Assembly: GCA_019421725.1 (NCBI GenBank)
Contig: JAHZES010000070.1
Span: 4,117 to 9,468 of the forward strand
Length of the DNA: 5,352 nt
Direction of reading: 5' to 3'
Source of the DNA: Clostridiales bacterium
GTDB taxonomy: Bacteria > Bacillota > Clostridia > Oscillospirales > Acutalibacteraceae
The translations under genes were made by a program, and so were the position numbers. Numbering within the stretch: position 1 is the stretch's first letter; every line of letters starts with the position of its first letter. This document shows, in pieces, positions 4,614 through 5,352 of this stretch. The notes below the pieces were generated by a model that saw nothing but the letters and a program-made list of their open reading frames with translations, searched no databases and was not told where the DNA came from.

Positions 4614-5352
4614 TCAGTTTGCCGCCGGAAGCACATACTTTTTCCCGAATTCCTCTAACGCATGTTCATAATTTGCCTCATGCGTATCCTTGATATTCTG
4701 CAAGTAGCCATGCGTTTCGAAATCCGAATGATTGATCCGCAGAATACACACGGCAATATTGGAGCAGTGATCCGAAACGCGCTCGCAGTTGTTGAGCAGA
4801 TCTGAAAGCACAAACCCCAGCTCAATGGTGCAGTTTCCACCCTGCAGCCGCTCAATATGCCGTGTCTTAAGCGCATCTGTCAATTCGTCCACCACCTGCT
4901 CCAGCGGCTCTACCAGAGCCGCCTTCGGCTCATCATCCTCTGCAAAGGCATCCGTCGCCAAATTCAAAATTTCTTTCAGCGCGCTGAACAACACCTTCAG
5001 CTCGGCATTCGCTTGGCTGGAAAAGCTGATCTTTTTCTCCCGCATTTCTTCGGCTACCTCGAGAATATTGACCGAGTGGTCGGAGATCCGTTCAAAATCC
5101 CCTATGCAGTGGAGCAGCTTACTGACTGCGTGACTATCCGAATCGGAAAGTTCACGGCTTGAAAGCTTCACCAGATAGGTGCCCAGCCGGTCTTCATACT
5201 CATCAATTTTATCCTCCAGCGCGCGGATATGCGCCGCCTGCTTTTCGTCATACCGCTCCATCATACTCAGCGCGGCAAGGATTCCCTCGCGCGAAAGCCT
5301 TGCCATCTCTACCGTTATGCTGCGGCATTGCTCCAGCGCAAAGGAGGGCGAA
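4614..5352 (-). CDS. Na/Pi cotransporter family protein, C-terminal PhoU-like cytoplasmic domain (5' part beyond window)
   Basis: The frame is open to the right edge, so the gene is partial; 245 residues are visible. An internal ATG at 5306 could be mistaken for a start. However, the codons before it encode SPSFALEQCRSITVEMARL, which matches the linker (typically TP-x-x-ALEQ...MA) that joins the membrane part of NptA/YjbB-type Na/phosphate cotransporters to their PhoU tail. The visible part is helical and has two PhoU repeats (about residues 20-105 and 120-205), each with the metal-ligand motif: IGDFERISDHSVNI near 83-96 and NCERVSDHCSNIA near 188-200. Members of this family move inorganic phosphate across the membrane using sodium; the PhoU tail is thought to be regulatory. 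It ends in TGA at 4616-4614 and is convergent with the kinase gene, sharing its terminator. A stand-alone PhoU is less likely because of the upstream linker. Confidence 0.88.
   Translation of the reverse strand, partial: SPSFALEQCRSITVEMARLSREGILAALSMMERYDEKQAAHIRALEDKIDEYEDRLGTYLVKLSSRELSDSDSHAVSKLLHCIGDFERISDHSVNILEVAEEMREKKISFSSQANAELKVLFSALKEILNLATDAFAEDDEPKAALVEPLEQVVDELTDALKTRHIERLQGGNCTIELGFVLSDLLNNCERVSDHCSNIAVCILRINHSDFETHGYLQNIKDTHEANYEHALEEFGKKYVLPAAN

Noticed and set aside
1..5352. CRISPR array, tRNA or rRNA gene, insertion sequence or attachment site
   Set aside because: No spaced direct repeats, cloverleaf-like segments, transposase motifs or terminal repeats were seen; the window is almost filled by ordinary metabolic genes.

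Overview
The window looks like a chromosomal segment from a low-oxygen Firmicute, most likely a gut-type clostridium of the Oscillospiraceae/Ruminococcaceae kind. This is inferred from the gene families (a PocR-AraC regulator, a clostridial-type Mrp with an N-terminal cysteine cluster, a Na/Pi cotransporter with a PhoU tail), the AGGAGG-type ribosome binding sites and one near-consensus sigma-A promoter. Nothing in the window fixes the species.

Layout. Positions 1-2277 are on the minus strand and read, in order of transcription, PocR-AraC regulator (2277-1420), N-acetylglucosamine-6-phosphate deacetylase NagA (1358-222), and the first 59 codons of an Mrp/NBP35-type P-loop ATPase (178-1, cut by the window edge). 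The gaps are 61 and 43 bases with no convincing promoter or terminator, so the three may be one transcript. Positions 2278-2468 form a divergent control region. It holds a strong plus-strand promoter, a mirror-image minus-strand -10 box, a separate 20-bp near-palindrome, and hairpins in the regulator's leader. Positions 2469-4495 are a tight plus-strand pair: a sugar-1-phosphate nucleotidyltransferase, then a clear homologue of N-acetylhexosamine 1-kinase (NahK). A long hairpin at 4528-4569, with A and T tracts on both sides, should end both this operon and the convergent gene beyond it. Positions 4614-5352 are the C-terminal PhoU-like part of a Na/Pi cotransporter whose membrane part lies outside the window.

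How the genes may work together. NahK-type enzymes phosphorylate GlcNAc or GalNAc on C1. The nucleotidyltransferase beside it could turn the resulting HexNAc-1-phosphate into UDP-HexNAc, giving a two-step salvage route like the fucokinase/GDP-fucose pyrophosphorylase route. NagA acts on the 6-phosphate branch and sends GlcNAc-6-phosphate to glucosamine-6-phosphate and glycolysis. The divergent regulator sits between the two branches and could control both. This is an amino-sugar salvage/catabolism locus. The component families are known, but this two-gene kinase plus nucleotidyltransferase arrangement under a PocR-type sensor is the most interesting part.
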